DNA of 64,000 bases from Tamarix chinensis (taxonomy: Eukaryota; Streptophyta; Magnoliopsida; Caryophyllales; Tamaricaceae). Shown piece after piece: positions 36,272 to 48,036 of the stretch. Both the position numbers and the translations under genes were made by a program. Within the stretch, counting starts at the first letter, position 1. The number at the start of each line of letters is the position of its first letter. The notes under the pieces are model-generated. The model ran no database searches. It was not told the origin of the DNA and saw only the letters and a list, made by a program, of their open reading frames with translations. Where the stretch lies: positions 85,201,172 to 85,265,171 of the forward strand of contig CM060180.1 of NCBI GenBank assembly GCA_030549775.1. The letters run 5' to 3'.

Positions 36272-37200
36272 CCCTCACAATATACTGTGGTTCGAGTTTG
36301 GATTTCCTAACCCAAAAATCCTTCCTTGTCGCCCCCACTCCTTTAGACGCCTCATCCTCCGCCTACCGCCCTATAGCTAACCAAATCTACCTCACCATTC
36401 GATTCTTTTTGCACAAGCCGCCCCAGCTGTACGAAGTTCCCTTCCAGATCAACCCTGTTTTTTGCCCCGCCACCCCTCGCACCTCCCTTAGCCCCCTCCT
36501 CCGTCGCTAAGGCCACTTCTTTCACCTCCCAAAGTGTGCTGCAGACCCTGCCCTACCTTCCCGTACCTTTAGTTTCCTTTTTCTCGTTCTCCTCCCCTCT
36601 CTTTCTTCATCTCCTCCATTCGGCCACCACCGCCGCCGCCGTGCGCCGCCACCTTTGGCTGTGCTGCCACCTTTATTCCATTCCTCTCCTTATGGGCAAC
36701 GCAAAACAACCCAACTTCCACCACCACTCTCTCTATTTTATTCCCAACATGCAACTTTTCCTTCTTTCTTCTCTTTTTTCGGCCACCCCCTTCGCCGCAG
36801 TGCGCCACCGCCTGTGCCGCCTATCCCCACCAACCTATGGTTGATCCCTAGACCCTCTCAACTATTTTTCCTATTTTTATAACCCTTAAATTATTTTATT
36901 TCAATTATTTGTATATAAATACTATAATTATTATTTTTGATATTTATATTTTAAATATGCATTATTATTATTATTATTAGTATTAATGTTTTTATTATTA
37001 TTTATGTAGAGGGCTGAAGCCTAATATATTTTAATTCGATTTTATTATTATTCTTCTTATTAATTCTATATTTACTATTATTACTAATAAAATGTTATAA
37101 GCATAATAAATATTATTTTTTTCTATTTCGAATTTCCCTTATTCTTATTCCATCATTATTAATACAAATATTTTAACATTAGTGTTGCTATTAATTTTAC

Positions 37201-37247
<47 letters not shown>
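37201..37247 (+). repeat. ATT microsatellite in D
   Basis: Pure ATT run of about 16 units inside a 600-bp AT-trinucleotide-rich part of the LTR. Counterparts are at 51071-51109 (A), about 26310-26470 (C) and 46640-46665 (B). Confidence 0.95.
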
Positions 37248-37251
<4 letters not shown>

Positions 37252-37854
37252 TATTATTTCTGAATTTGGTTATGTAATTTACAAATAATCTTTTTAGTAT
37301 TATTTTGGTAAAGGGTTTGAAGCCCTTATTTCACTTTATTTTTGAGTAATGCCTTTTTATTATTATTTCTACTATTTTTATTAATCTTATTAATATTAAT
37401 ATTGATATTATTTTTTTACTTTTGTTATTATTAGTTTATCAAAATCCTAGTCTTATATTACGTTAGTTTTTAATATTATTTTGATAGGAGAGAGTCTAAT
37501 TTTAGCTCTTATCTCATAATAGGTAAAACCAGTCCAAACCCTAAGGAGGCGTAGGAGTGTGCTCCAAGACCGGTGTCGTTTTAGGTAAGGGGTGCTAAGG
37601 CCTTTTATGTGCTTATGTGCATTATGTGATTCGCATGCTATTTATCCTATATTTATTATTATTAATTATTTTATATGTGGTATGACATGGAGTTGAAGTA
37701 TGTTTTGTATGGCATGTGTACTATGTGTATGTGACAATATGTGTTGTGAGCTTGTAAGACATGCATGAGAGGATGTCAATGTGGTTTGTGTGGAAGAAAG
37801 GATGAAAAAGGAGGATGGGGAAAGAAGTTGACTAAGGGAAGTGAGTTGACCTAA

Positions 37855-38262
37855 TTTTATGGTTTATAAGGAAAAATCTAATTTATGGTTTTATGTGGAA
37901 GAATATAATTTATGGTTTTATGCGGAGAATATAATATATGGTTTTATTTGGGAGAATCTAATTTATGATGTTATATGGGAGAATCGAATTTATAGTGTGT
38001 TTGGGAGAATCCAATTTATGATGTTAATTGAGATAATCTAATTTATGATGTTATATGAGAGAATCGAATTTATGGTTTGTTTGGGAGAATCTAATTTATG
38101 ATGTTATTTGGGAGAATGTAATTTATGATATTATATGGTAGAATATAATTTATAATTTGATTGGGAGAATCTAATTTATGATTTGTTTGGGGGAATCCAA
38201 TTTATGGTTTTGCTTGGGAGATTCTAATTTATGATTTTATGTGGGAGAATCTAATCGATTGT
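37855..38262 (+). repeat. Short tandem array in D (GAGAATCTAATTTATG type)
   Basis: About 12 imperfect repeats of about 30-36 bp built on GGGAGAATCTAATTTATGATTT. Same unit as the array in C, on the opposite strand as expected for the reverse orientation. Confidence 0.85.
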
Positions 38263-38365
38263 AAGGTAAGGATGAATCTTCAGTTTTATGTGATTTAAAT
38301 CTAGGGTTTGGTAAGGATGAATATTTGGTTGGTATAGATTGGATTTAGGGTATTGTATAACGGAA

Positions 38366-38652
38366 TCGATCCACCAGTTAAAATAGTGGTTAGGGTTTTA
38401 CCCTATTGTGACCGATCCACCGGTAATAATAGTGGTTAGGACATGATGTCCTATTGTGACCGGCCCACCGGTTATAATAGTGAGGGATCCCGGTCTCAAT
38501 GAAAATAAACCAGAGTTTGCTAAGGGAAATAAAAGACACTAATTACTTACAGTGGAACACCATGCAAGGAGGAACCGAACCGATCCACCGGTAATAATAG
38601 TGGTTAGGGCATGATGCTCTATTGTGACCGGCCCACCGGTTATAATAGTGGG
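38366..38652 (+). repeat. CCACCGG-type motif array in D
   Basis: Five motifs of the form CGATCCACCGGTAATAATAGTGG, three plus two, separated by about 95 bp that includes ACTTACAGTGGAACACCATG. This is the reverse-strand form of the arrays in C, A and the LARD. Confidence 0.88.
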
Positions 38653-39200
38653 GTGTTCCTATGCTCGCATGGATTGATAAAAGGCATGGTGTGAATCGGA
38701 CTCTAATAAGAGATTAATGAAACGATTAATCTGGACTACAATCGTGCCTTGTACTCTTACTTGGATGGTCGTAAGCACCTTATGTCATTTTGTTGGTAAT
38801 TATGCCCTTCTATGTTCTGCATAATTTATGTGTTTGTGTGTTGGCCTTAGTGATCAAGTCACCTTACTCAGTACTGGACCCGTACTGATACTACCTTGGT
38901 TGATGGGTCCTGTGATGATCCACTGATGATGGGGAGCAGACCTCTTTTGCAGGTTTAAGATCAGAGACTGTTTTGGGGTGGCAGGTCTGAATTGAGTGAG
39001 TAGGCAATCCGGAATTTGACCCATTGGGTTTTATCTTATTTAAATTTATTTCTATTTAGAAGTTACAAGTGTTATTTGAAACTTCAATGGTATTGTAATT
39101 AACTCTTAATTTCTTGTACTCTGATTTTATTGTATGATCTTTCGAATCCTTTTATGAATTGTTAATATGAATTTAACGTAAATCTTTTCTTCAGCCTTAG

Positions 39201-39246
39201 CACTTGGTACTGGAACGGTTGGAGAGAACCGGTCTGGTACTAAGTG
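39201..39246 (+). ncRNA. Conserved 46-nt LTR stem-loop (copy in D)
   Basis: Arms begin CACTTGGTACTGG and end CTGGTACTAAGTG, with a 6-nt GGAGAG loop. Of 20 pairs, 16 are Watson-Crick, three are G-U wobbles and one (pair 15) is an A/G mismatch. It ends 95 bp before the LTR end. Confidence 0.75.
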
Positions 39247-39346
39247 TGGTGGTAACATTCCCAGAATTCACAGGTTTTAAGTGTTTCTATCTTAATTGCT
39301 TCCGTTTTAAAAAAAAAATTAGTGAATTTTGGAGTGTTACAATCCC

Positions 39347-40344
39347 TATCATTATTTTATACATAGGAGATCTTCTCACTATCCCATTACTCACATCCTA
39401 GTCTTTGTAGGATCGATATGGCATGCTACTTCAACACCATACACCTATGGTTAGAAGTCATCAGGCTTCACTTATCATTGTGTCTATTATTTGCCTCAAA
39501 CCACTCCATTATTTTCACATAGTAATATGCAAAATGAGTATCAATACGACATTTGCATACTAAGTAAATAAAAATATCTCACAATAGGTAACATGCCCAC
39601 TTTGCATTTAATTGCATAATAATAAAAAATTATGTGTAAGAAAAAAGACGATATTATAGTAGTATGGAATAATCATAGGATAATGTACACAATGTCACAA
39701 TCTCATGCTCTATAGCTAATCTAACAAAGTCACTCCACATCATTATAATGTACACAATAGCCATATTAAACCAATAATATCAATTGCAAAAATAAGGTAG
39801 AGCACTAACGAAACTACCAAACCTACAATCCAAAATAATAACAATAGATAAGGGTGAGGCACTAAGTTAAGAAACGAACCAACATATCCAAATTAATTCC
39901 TTTTTATTTTCTTACATAATAGTTACTTCCATTATTATTAACTAAAGGGGATATAATAAACCTAGGGAAAATATAGTACAACTGGTCATATTAACACCCA
40001 TAAGAGATATAATTCCCTTACCCTAGAATTAAGGGACATAGGGGTATAGTTGGTCATAATCTTGCTCAAAACCAACATGATATCCTCCATTCTCAGTCAC
40101 CTAATCCTAAAATATCGATAACCACTATAGGGCCCTTAGGCTACCAATGGAGTAAAATAGGTCCTTATTCGGGTAGAGTGGCACAATAATGAACTTAGCT
40201 AATCCTAGAGAGAAAGAATTCCTAACTTGATGTCTTTCACTCTAAGTATTAATATTTTATAAAGTGATCAAAAATAACAAATATTGCATAATAGTTTTTA
40301 TTTCCATACTAAACCATTTTCCTTTTATTTCAAAATTTTATGGT
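39347..40344. other. Athila LTR end and unassigned AT-rich DNA
   Basis: The first 80 or so bases continue the Athila 3' LTR. From about 39480 the sequence is AT-rich with no coding blocks, terminal repeats or arrays that I recognise. It is the left flank of the CRM-2 insertion (TSD CAACC at 40345-40349). Confidence 0.5.
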
Positions 40345-40349
40345 CAACC

Positions 40350-41174
40350 TAATATGAATCTTAAAAATTTATACTTAATTAATTTTGATAATTGCTGTGA
40401 AATATTTGTTACGTATAATTGTTTGTCTTATTTGTGTGAATAAATAGGAAATTGATGCAACACATGGATTCTGTGGATTCTAGATGCAACTGCTGGAGTG
40501 TTGCAGATTATGTAATTTTTTGTTAATTATATGTAATCCCATGTGATGCATTTGCCGGTCGAATTGGCTAATGGAAATTAGGTCGGTTGTATAGTCCGCC
40601 ACCCGGTCCATAATTATGGACTAGTTGGATTGTGGATTAATCAATCCTTAATAGCCATGATTAGCTAAAGTTAATTTAGCTGATGGGAATTATGTCTAAA
40701 ACTTACCTTGTATTTGGGGGAGTTTCTCTTGTTGCGTTCTTGGGCTGGTCAAACCTATATCTTCGGCCTAATTTTTGTCGATGATTCCCGTTTGTATTGT
40801 TGGGTTGTGATGGCGTCTAGACTGTATGTGTGTGTATTTTTTTACGGTCTGTATGCTTATATAAATAGGCCATATACGTTGTAATACGCACATAATTTTG
40901 GACGAAATACGATTCTTGATTTATCTCGATCTTTCTCTCTCGCGACTTGCCTCTCTCGGCGAACCTCTCACTCGCTCTTCTCCTCTGTGTCTGCTCTCTA
41001 TCTTTGATCTATCTTGATCATTCTTTCCTTCGATTTCAGTTGCCGTTGTAAAACTATGCCTCTGAATCTTTGGATCTTCCTTTGGGAGTTTTCCTTAGGT
41101 TGAATCCGGCGAATCGAACCTTACGCTCGATTAATTTCTCGATCCTTTCATGAAACCCTAACAGGTTTCCATCA
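40350..41174 (+). repeat. CRM-2 5' LTR with TATA box
   Basis: 825 bp, TAATATGAATC to CATCA. The TATA box TATATAAATA is at 40858-40867, followed by ATAGGCC. The 3' LTR has the same box at 56514-56523. Confidence 0.92.
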
Positions 41175-41176
41175 TT

Positions 41177-41189
41177 TGGTATTAGAGCC
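41177..41189 (+). other. CRM-2 primer-binding site
   Basis: TGGTATTAGAGCC, the tRNA-Met site with one C-to-T change compared with CRM-1 (TGGTATCAGAGCC), 2 bp after the LTR. The following bases to 41870 are an untranslated leader without genes. Confidence 0.9.
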
Positions 41190-41870
41190 TCAATTATTCG
41201 AGTGCTCGTAGTTTAATTGTTACTACTAAGTCTTTTTCAATGTTTGGTTCGATATCTGTTGTTTTTGCTAACCCTACTTTGAGGTGTGAAATTTTAGGGT
41301 TTGAAAACGACGAAGGCTGTATCAATTTCCGTCATTCTTAAACCGGCAATTGAAGTAATTTTTTCCGCTGTCTTGAAGTTCCCAAAAGAAACCCTAATCG
41401 ATCTAGGGTTTGGTCAAGAATTTGAATCTTGACTGACTTTGCGACAAATTGTTGTTGGTAACCTCGATTCGTAATTTTTCTTGTTAAATACTACTGTCTG
41501 CTATAATTAATTTCCAATCTCTTTGCAATATTATTTGTTCGTTGATAAGTATTCAGGTGAAATAACCGACAAACCTTTTAGTTTCGAGAAAAGGGTAAGG
41601 CCTCCAAGAAGAGGGGTCCCCTAAATAAGTGGATTATTTGGTTAAGCAGTCGTGGTAATATCGTTACCTTTCACTTATTCATCTTTGTCAAATTATTATT
41701 GGCTGGGACAAGTCTGAGTAAGCTATACTATTGCTATATCTGTTAATCATTGATTCTGTGACACTTCTTGTGATTAGCCTGTGTGTTCTGTTTGTCTGAA
41801 GTTATTAAATAAACTGATTCTGTTAATTAATTGCTGATGTGTTAGTTTTTTAAGTCAAAAGAATTTCATT

Positions 41871-43548
41871 ATGTCTAACAATGGACAGTCTGTTAACCAA
41901 TCTGTTTCCAGTAATGATCTATTAGAAACTCTTAGAATTTTCAAGAACAAATGACTGCTCAATTTTCTGTATTATCTGCTAATCTAGAACAAAGACTAGG
42001 AGAACAGGAAATAAGAATTAATGAATTACAACATAACAGAGTTGAAACTAACCAAGCAGGAGTATTAGGAAGGGCTCCTATGGACCCTAGGATTAGAATT
42101 CCACCCATAGCTAATCTAGAAGAGCTGGAAGATCAAGTATCTAATAATAGTGATAGGATTCCTAGGCAGAACAATAGGCAAGATAGGGAATTAGAGTTCA
42201 TTGATAGGAATTTAAATAATCTTAAGCTTAGTATACCTGGGTTAAATGACATGAATGACCCTGATTATTATTTTGAGTGGGAGAGGAAAATAGAACTAGT
42301 GTTTGAGTGTCATAATTATTCTGAGGAAAAGAAAATTAAGGTAGCTGTAGTAGAATTTACTGTGTATGCTTCCTCTTGGTATCATAATTTGGTGTTAACT
42401 AGACGTAGGTGTGGGGAACCACCTATACAGACTTGGGCAGAATTTAAAACTTTAATGAGAAAAAGGTTTGTGCCAAGTTACTATTATAGGGAATTACATA
42501 AGAGATTACAAACAATTAGTCAAGGAGTGAGGACAGTGGATGATTACTATAAGGAATTAGAGGTTTTGATTATTAAGATAGGAGTTATTGAGAATGACGA
42601 TGCTACCATGGCTAGGTTTCTGAGTGGGTTAAATTCAGAGATAGCTGATAAAGTAGAATTATATCCTTGTGGGACTTTAAATGAGATGGTAAATATAGCT
42701 ACTAAGATAGAGATTCAATTAAGGAAGTCTAGACAATATAAACCCCCTGGGATTGGGTTTAAGAATACAGTAAGGAGAAACTTTGGGGGAACTACTTCTG
42801 GAAACTGGAAGAATACTAGTGAGGTTGAATCTAGAGGTAGGAATAATGAAGTTAAGGTAGGAAATAAGTTTGAAAAGGGTAAGAATGTGATGAAAAACCC
42901 TGTGAATGGACCAAAAAGAACTAGGGATATTAAATGTTTTAGATGTGGAAGATCGGGACATATAGCTTCTGATTGTCCAAACAAGAGAAACATTTTAATT
43001 AGAGAATCTGGAGACATAGAATCTGAATCTGAAGAAGAAGATGAAGAGGTTAGTGTAATCAGAGAAGATGATAGTGATTTAGAAGAAGAAATAGAATTAC
43101 CAGTGAGTAGGGATCTTTTTGTAGTACATAGGGCTTTAAATAGTAATAAATTACCTGATTCTAATGCTATACAGAGAGAAAATATATTTCATACCAGGTG
43201 TTTAATTAATGATAAATGCTTTAACATGGCCATAGACAGTGGTAGTTGTATTAATTCTGCAAGTACTCTGTTAGTGTCTAAATTAGGGTTAACAACTACT
43301 AAACATCCAAAACCATATAGATTGCAATGGCTTAATGAGTTGGGAGATGTCAAAGTTAGTCAACAAGTTTTATTAAATTTAAAATTAGGAAAATATGAAG
43401 ATTCTGTTTTATGTGATATAGTTCCTATGCATGCAGCTCACTTGTTGTTAGGTAGGCCTTGGCAATATGATAGAAGGGTAATACATGATGGTTATAAGAA
43501 TAGATATACAGTACAGAAGGATGAGAGGAAGATTATCTTAGCACCTAT
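41871..43548 (+). pseudogene. CRM-2 gag and protease
   Basis: The gag start is ATG at 41871 (MSNNGQSVNQSVSSND). A 1-bp deletion near 41937 shifts the frame after about 22 residues; the main frame resumes with MTAQF at 41951 and stays open to the insertion of LTR A. It contains the capsid region (SIPGLNDMNDPDYYFEW, MRKRFVPSYYYRELH), a CCHC knuckle CFRCGRSGHIASDC around residue 320 of that frame, an acidic linker, protease DSGSC and LLLGRPWQYD. The first A-derived bases add a false tail (TPPNLLLKIFV). The protease, zinc knuckle and most of gag look intact, and the Trp lost in CRM-1 is present. Confidence 0.92.
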
Positions 43549-43648
43549 TGTAACACCCCCAAATTTACTACTGAAAATTTTCGTTTAAATCAAAAGGTTT
43601 AGCGGAAGCAAAAGAATTAAAACCGTAAACTTGGGGGTATTACCGCCA

Positions 43649-43694
43649 CACTTAGTACCAGACCGGTTCATTCCTACCGTTCCGGCACTAAGTG
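43649..43694 (-). ncRNA. Conserved 46-nt LTR stem-loop (copy in A)
   Basis: Minus-strand arms CACTTAGTGCCGG and CTGGTACTAAGTG. Pair 6 is A-U and pair 11 C-G, where C and D have wobbles. Pair 9 is G-U. Pair 15 is mismatched. Confidence 0.72.
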
Positions 43695-43957
43695 CTAAGG
43701 CTAAAACTGATCATCAATAAGTACGAAGTATCATAAAATGCAAGACGACATTTAGCATAAATCATTAATAAGATATAAGTCAAATAGAAGTTTGAATACG
43801 ATTCAGGATTACAACCCCATAATACCTTTTTTTTCTTTAAAAACGGGAAACGTAATACAAAATATAGCTAACAAAACAATCCCCAAAAAGGATCAGTATC
43901 CGGATCGCCTACTCACTCAAGTCAAGCCTTCCACCCCAAAATAGTAACCGATCAAAC

Positions 43958-44035
43958 CTGCATAGGAGGTCTACTCCCCACCATTGGTGGATCATCACAG
44001 GACCCATTCAATCAAGGTAGTATCAGTACGGGTCC
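43958..44035 (-). promoter_or_regulatory. Splice-acceptor-like module in A
   Basis: Minus-strand CTATGCAG/GTTTG puts AG at 43958-43959. GGACCC (44000-44005) and GGGTCC (44030-44035) form a hairpin 40 nt upstream. The donor-like CCTTAG/GTAAGGACG is at 50754-50755, now separated from it by B. Confidence 0.45.
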
Positions 44036-44232
44036 AATACTGAGTAAGGGCGCTGGTGCGCTAAGGCCAAGCATACAATCATACCACATAACACACATTG
44101 CACGATCATATAGACAACAAGCGATAACACACAAGATAAGGCTTGAGTACTTTCCAGTGACTTATTCTTTATCCTCGTTAATAATATGTCCATTTCACAC
44201 ATATTCTTTAATAATCCATGTAAGTGCGGGAG

Positions 44233-44760
44233 CCCCACTATTATAGCCGGTGGACCGGAAATCAACACTCAGGGAAGAACGCCTCTGACCACTATTATAG
44301 CCGGTGGACCGGAATCAACACCCAGGGCAGATCGCCACTGGCCACTATTCTAACCGGTGGATCGGACTGGCCCTGACTTACATGGTGTTCCGCTGTAAGT
44401 ACTTAGTATTTTTCCATGGGTTACTTCATTCTCATTCATTCAAAGCATTCTTCATTAATCCATGTGAGCGCGGGTGCCCCACTATTATAGCCGGTGGACC
44501 GGAAATAAACACACAGGGCAGAACGCCTCTGACCACAATTATAGCCGGTGGACCGGAATCAACACCCAGGGCAGATCGCCACTGGCCACTATTCTAACCG
44601 GTGGACCGGACTGGCCCTGACTCATATGATGTTTCACTGTAAGTACTTAGTATTTTCCCAGTGGATTAACTTATTCGTTTGGGTCTGTCGAGCCCGATTC
44701 CCCCACTATTATAGCCGGTGGACCAGAATAAACACTCAGGGCAGAACGCCTCTGACCACT
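44233..44760 (-). repeat. CCACCGG-type motif array in A, cut by B
   Basis: Seven complete motifs plus the start of an eighth, in higher-order units of about 222-246 bp, mostly in the CCGGTGGACCGG form. Element B begins in the eighth motif, immediately after CCACT. Confidence 0.88.
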
Positions 44761-47184
44761 TGAAATGCCCCGAAAAGTTCTAATTTTAAATAGTATATTT
44801 AAATGAAATTTATTATGATAGTTAATTAAATATAAATTATTTGATTAAAATAAAAGAAAATTAATTAGGACAAATTAAGAAGAAAATTATTACTATTTGT
44901 TTTAATTAGGAGTAATTTGGGTATTTTAGCTAGTTATGGATTTTATTTTAGAAATTAACAAAATAAATTATTTTATTTAAAATAAGGAGGATAAAATAGT
45001 TCCAAATTAATATTAATTTTATAAATAATTTAATGGAAGAAAATTTGGGTGTTTTGCTAATTAAAATGGAATTTATGGAAAATATTTTAAAAACCCGAAC
45101 TTAGCCTAAAAAAAAAGGGAATTTAATATTTTGTTAAATAAATATTTTATATTAAATACCCAAAATATTCTAATTAATTTATTTAAACCCAAAACCTTAT
45201 TTTCTTCCTTTTTCCTTTTTCCTCTTTCTTTTTCTTTTCTCCTTTTCTTTTTTTCTTTCTTCCTCTTTTTTTTTTGTTCGCCGATTGGGCCAGGCGCGGC
45301 CCAATCCTCTTCCTTTTTCTTCCTTTCTTCTCTCGCGGCCCAGCGGCGCTGGCCTTCTCCCTGCGTGCGCCCAGACGCGGCGTTTTGGGGCTATTGTATG
45401 TCGAGACGCTGCGTCTCGTTAAGTGAAGGCTTAACCGGCGCGCGACCCGCCCGGTTCTCTCCTTTTCTTTTCCTTCCTCGGCCGACCGGCCCACTTTCTT
45501 TCTTCTTCCTTCTCCCTCCGTCTTCCCCCGACGCTGCAACGACACCTTCGAACCCATCAATGGCCTCTTCGGCTACGGCGATTAATACCGGTCGTTTCTT
45601 GCCTCATTGTCTTCCTCTTAACTCCAGGAGTAAATTGGCATAATTATTGGACGTTAAATCTCGCCCGTTTTGTCTCTACCGGTGTGCGAAATTCGAACCA
45701 TCCCAAAACGGAAGCCGAGCCATTACTGCACCGGCCACTCAAATTCTTGCATTTAACACTTCCATGTCGACCTCCAGCTCCTCATTATCCATCCCAACAT
45801 CTATAAATAGCCTTGTTATAGGATTTTTTAGAGTTTCTTTTTTCTGGAGACCCTAAGCCGAGTTGCCGGCCACCGCAACTTCAGATACGTATTCCACCGC
45901 CATTAGCCAACCTCAACGCCACCGCCATATCCCAAATTCTTCCCTACAACTCCCTCTAGTTAACTAAACCAATTTAAACCTTCGATTCTTCTTGTACGGG
46001 CCTCCATAGCCGTGCCAAGTTTGCTGCTCGTCTCACTAGAATTTTCACTACAAAACCCTTAAGTCGCCGTCCTCCGCCATTTCCGCCACTTCTACTACCC
46101 TCTGAACCACCCAAAAACTCCCTCTAATCCTTATCCATCGAACCATAACCTTATTTTAATTTCTCCCCTGCTCCTTCTATTTGTTTCTTCATCTTTTGCC
46201 CTCTTAGACCCATTTTCCGGCCACCGCCGTGCACCACCTCCGGTGCCGCTGCTTCTGACGACTCAAGGTGAAACCCTAGACCTCCTTAGACTTCCTTTAT
46301 ATTTATTTACCTTTGTTTTGTTTTATTCAAATTAATTCATGGTTAATCAAGTATTTTTTTTATTTTATTTTGATTATTATTATCAATATTACAATTATTA
46401 GATGAAATATGAAGGCTAAATTTTCCTTGCAGATATAGAGACCGGGAATAAGATAATTAGTTTTAAATTTAGGGTATGATTTGAATTAGCGTATGTTTTA
46501 TTATTTTTCTCATTTTTATTATCCTTATTATTTTAATATTATTATAAATAATATATGTATTAATATTATTGAATGGTATTTTATTAATTAGGGGTAGATT
46601 CGAAACCCCACTTTAAATTTTAAAGCTTATGCATTATTGTATTATTATTATTATTAATATTCTTGATATTATCTCTATATTAATAGGTAGTTGTTATTAG
46701 AACTATTATTATTATTATCTTTACTAATATTATTTTGATGAAGGGTAGGAACCCTTATATCACCTTTTTGTTTTGAATCACATTATTAATTTTAATATAA
46801 TAGTTTTTAATTGAAAATAAGGTCTTGGGATAAGTTAGAAATAATGGCACTCTTAAGAGAAACCTAATCCTAATATTTTTCCCTAGTAGGTGAGCCCAAC
46901 CAAAGCCCTCAAGTGGTATAGGAACTTGCTCCAAGACCAGTGACATTTTAGGTAAGGGGTGCTAAGGCCATTTGTGTTATATATGAATTATATGCCATGC
47001 ATGCCTTGTGATATGATCTATCGTGTATTTTATGTAATTATTATGTAATTGTTATAAATGGAGCATGTAAGGAAGTTGAGGTGTGTTTCGTTAAATGATT
47101 GTGGCATGAGAATGATGTGTATAAATATGTTGTTAGTACGATGTGGCGTGACCCAAGACATGCATGAAGAGGTTTTAAAATCAT

Positions 47185-47560
47185 GATGGGGAATAACTGC
47201 ATGGTGTTAGGGTTTCTGCATAATTGCATGGTTTTAGGGTTTCTATATAATTTCATGGTGTTAGAGTTTCTGCATAATTGCATGGTTTTAGGGTTTCCAC
47301 ATAATTTCATGGTATTAGGGTTTCTACATAACTGCATGGTGTTAGGATTTCTATATGAAGTTGTATGGGGTGAGGGTTTTGCGTGGAGTTGCATGATGAC
47401 TAGGGTTTTGCATGAGAATTATGGGTTGTCATGGAAATATGTTTTACGTGGAGTTAGGGTGCATGGGAGTGTGATTATGTGGAGGTAGGGTTTTGAATGA
47501 AAGTTAGAGTTTGCATAGGAGAGTGGTTTACATGGAGTTAGGGTTTGCATGGAAGAGTGG
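47185..47560 (+). repeat. Tandem array in B (GCATGGTTTTAGGGTTT type)
   Basis: About ten imperfect repeats of about 30-35 bp. It sits where D has its GAGAATCTAATTTATG array. The short open frames on both strands here are products of the repeat. Confidence 0.85.
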
Positions 47561-47694
47561 TCATGTGGAGCTAGGGATATGTACGAGAACTAGGATTGGT
47601 ACGGAGATAGTCATGCGTTTCTGGACAAAAATCTTTGAATAAAATATTTAAGACATTAATCACTTAAAGCGAAAGATTATTGAGCCGGGTCCAA

Positions 47695-48036
47695 CCGATC
47701 CACCGGTTAGGAATAGTGGTTAGGGTTGTTACCCTATGTGAGAGCGGTCCACCGGCGAATAATAGTGGTGTGGACTTTGTCCCGCAAGTGTCTGGTCCAC
47801 CGGCAAATAATAGTGGGGGACTCGAGCTCAATAAAAACGAACCCGATTTTGTTAAAGACACTTAGAAGATATTAATTACTTACAGTGGAACCCCATGTGA
47901 GCAGGAACCAGACCGGTCCACCGGCAAATAATAGTGGTGTGGACTTTGTCCCGCAAGTGACCGGTCCACCGGCAAATAATAGTGGTGTGGACCTTATCCC
48001 GCAAGTGACCGGCCCATCGGCTAAAATAGTGGGGTG
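47695..48036 (+). repeat. CCACCGG-type motif array in B
   Basis: Six motifs, several in the form GGTCCACCGGCAAATAATAGTGG, in two groups around ACTTACAGTGGAACCCCATG. Confidence 0.88.

Larger units (their letters stand above)
37585..38952 (+). promoter_or_regulatory. Candidate LTR intron in D
   Basis: Donor TTTTAG/GTAAGG (GT at 37585-37586) and acceptor CTCTTTTGCAG/GTTT (AG at 38951-38952), giving 1368 nt. CTGAT, a plausible branch site, lies upstream of the AG. GGACCC (38876-38881) and GGGTCC (38905-38910) form a hairpin ending 40 nt before the AG. The tandem array and the CCACCGG array lie inside. This is inference from splice consensus and its recurrence in other LTRs; no transcript evidence exists here. 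Confidence 0.45.
35231..39341 (+). mobile_element. Solo LTR D (giant-LTR superfamily)
   Basis: 4111 bp from TGAAATGCCCG to GTGTTACA, flanked by ATCCT (35226-35230) and ATCCC (39342-39346), a TSD with one later mismatch. Sense is plus, as in B. Module order: AT-rich 5' part, pyrimidine tract (35660-35725), GC-rich block (35735-36840) with TATA box (36264-36271), ATT microsatellite (37201-37247), donor-like site (37585), tandem array (37855-38262), CCACCGG array (38366-38652), acceptor module (38876-38952), stem-loop (39201-39246). No core or second LTR is present. Confidence 0.88.
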
